Below are positions 31,988 through 32,916 of a stretch of 32,916 nucleotides of DNA, one piece after another. This stretch comes from JBBPYR01 sp038199755 (GTDB lineage: Bacteria > Chloroflexota > Ktedonobacteria > Ktedonobacterales > Ktedonobacteraceae). Every line of letters begins with the position of its first letter. Position 1 is the first letter of the stretch. The position numbers were made by a program, and so were the translations under genes. The stretch lies in contig JBBPYR010000209.1 of the NCBI GenBank assembly GCA_038199755.1, positions 1 through 32,916 on the forward strand, read 5' to 3'. The notes beneath the pieces were generated by a model. It saw only the letters and a program-made list of their open reading frames with translations, made no database searches and had not been told where the DNA came from.

Positions 31988-32572
31988 ATGCCTGTACGAG
32001 AAGATGCGTATCGGTTGATGACCGAGCATGTCAAGAATGAGAGTTTACAGAAGCATATGCTGTCAGTCGAAGCGGCCATGCGGTTCTATGCGCGCAAATA
32101 TGGCGAAGATGAGGAACTCTGGGCCATGACGGGTTTGCTGCATGACGCCGATTATGAGGAATACCCCGATCTGCATGAACATACCCGCGTCTTAGCAGGG
32201 TGGCTCCGCGACGGTAGCTATGATGAGCGTATTATCTATGCGATCCTCGCCCATAATGATTTGAATGCGGCCACTCACCCCCGTAATGACCTCCTCTCGA
32301 AAGCCCTTTATGCCTGCGATGAGGTGACAGGCATGATTACTGCAACTGCATTAGTTCGGCAGAAGACGCTACCAGGATTACCAGTTGCCTCAGTGCGGAA
32401 GAAGATGAAAACCAAAGGCTTTGCTGCTGGAGTCAATCGGAATGACTTAGTAAACGGGGCTGCTGAATTAGGAGTGGATTTAGATGAGCACATTGCCTTT
32501 GTCATTGAAGCGATGAGCAGTATCGCCGAGACGCTGGGCCTTGCGGGGGCTACGGAGCTAGTGAGAGAATAA
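31988..32572 (+). CDS. HD-domain phosphohydrolase-like protein with mosaic tail
   Basis: The 194-residue protein is a small HDIG-type HD protein: H23, H52-D53 (LLHDADYEE) and D111 (YACDEVTG) form the metal site. Such proteins hydrolyse phosphate esters, often nucleotides; the substrate is unknown. Residues 1-118 and the tail 119-194 differ in character: the tail region has more AT-ending codons (TTA, GTT) and replaces the family-typical RPTKSVIGLEVSS with RQKTLPGLPVAS. A more typical version of that tail is fused to the recombinase at 28068-28301. So the gene is probably a mosaic made by site-specific recombination, but it remains open and likely functional. Confidence 0.87.
   Translation: MPVREDAYRLMTEHVKNESLQKHMLSVEAAMRFYARKYGEDEELWAMTGLLHDADYEEYPDLHEHTRVLAGWLRDGSYDERIIYAILAHNDLNAATHPRNDLLSKALYACDEVTGMITATALVRQKTLPGLPVASVRKKMKTKGFAAGVNRNDLVNGAAELGVDLDEHIAFVIEAMSSIAETLGLAGATELVRE
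32342..32569 (+). repeat. HD-protein tail, copy B
   Basis: Encodes ATALVRQKTLPGLPVASVRK and onward to the end of the HD protein. It is the inverted partner of copy A (28301-28068). The two protein tails agree over most positions after SVRKKMK (GFAAGVNR, DLVNGAA, DLDEHIAFVIEAMSS). Confidence 0.85.
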
Positions 32573-32599
32573 CGCCGATACCCCGCGAATAGCTTATAA

Positions 32600-32638
32600 T
32601 ACGCAGCACCATGAAAATGGCGTGCTGTGTATGTTTTT
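32600..32638 (+). terminator. Rho-independent terminator of the HD gene
   Basis: ATACGCAGCACC-AT / ATGG-CGTGCTGTGTAT forms an imperfect stem around a GAAA loop, followed by TTTTT at 32634-32638. Confidence 0.6.
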
Positions 32639-32916
32639 CTGCAGCCGAGCCAAACAGGGCGATAAGTTCGGGGAGGATGGTGGCTAATTTTCTTGAATGG
32701 CGTTTTGCGCCCTATTATAGCATAGGTGGGGTAGTGATGTACTGGATAGCCTGATTGCGACTCACTGTCTCTAATGCCGTTCTCTGCTCTATGGACATTT
32801 GAGACAAACATCCAATCGTCAGTTCTTGGTTCCTCCACCGTAGTTTCACATGCCGTTTCCGACATGCCAGAGCGTCCTACTCCCCAAGCGTTTGTGTTCC
32901 CCTGGAACTCAGGGTA
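32639..32916. other. Right window edge without recognisable gene
   Basis: No convincing coding frame. The leftward frame across 32308-32865 is antisense to the HD gene and has no family character. Confidence 0.45.

Noticed and set aside
32308..32865. 185-codon minus-strand frame at the right edge
   Set aside because: Mostly antisense to the HD gene and its terminator; no recognisable domain.

Overview
The window looks like a chromosomal segment of a Chloroflexota bacterium, probably of the Ktedonobacteria type. This is an inference from gene content: an MglA-like GTPase, a MalT/LuxR remnant, a TIGR00300 protein, a Cas4-like DUF83 protein without CRISPR, and many long intergenic palindromes. 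It was not checked against any database. No rRNA, tRNA or CRISPR array was seen. The first ~200 bases are a G/C homopolymer-rich stretch that may be a contig-end artefact.

Layout. (1) 427-8710 is mostly housekeeping: a one-TM hypothetical protein, a NarL-type response regulator, an MglA-like GTPase, gatB, a Glu/Leu/Phe/Val dehydrogenase, a very acidic protein with a basic tail, and dxs. (2) 8747-11109 holds a palindromic repeat, an AadA-like nucleotidyltransferase, a decayed MalT-type regulator, and a dienelactone hydrolase whose 3' end forms one arm of a 39-bp hairpin. (3) 11118-22974 is a sugar island. A YtfQ-YtfR-YtfT-YjfF-type ABC transporter runs leftward. A DeoR regulator and a tightly coupled galE-galT-IMPase-sugar kinase operon, followed by an aquaporin, run rightward. 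A near-identical operator palindrome lies in front of both the transporter/regulator and galE, so DeoR probably controls the whole island. The kinase resembles plant L-arabinokinase more than classical GalK. (4) 22984-25533 is a likely type II restriction-modification pair (N6-adenine methylase plus a PD-(D/E)XK protein). (5) 25611-27876 is a three-gene unit: a TIGR00300 (ornithine cyclodeaminase-like) protein behind two overlapping genes that together make a split, membrane-anchored Cas4-like nuclease. (6) 27899-32572 is a mobile region: a second copy of the palindromic repeat, a large serine recombinase, an excisionase-like protein, a decayed IS3 element, and an HD-domain protein.

The most striking observation is in region 6. 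The last ~77 residues of the serine recombinase are not recombinase sequence. They are the C-terminal tail of an HD-domain protein, and a second, diverged copy of the same tail ends the HD protein 4 kb away in inverted orientation. Both proteins cross the junction at the same codon and in frame. This suggests either an invertible tail-swapping module or integration of the element into an HD gene, with its attachment site inside the recombinase gene.
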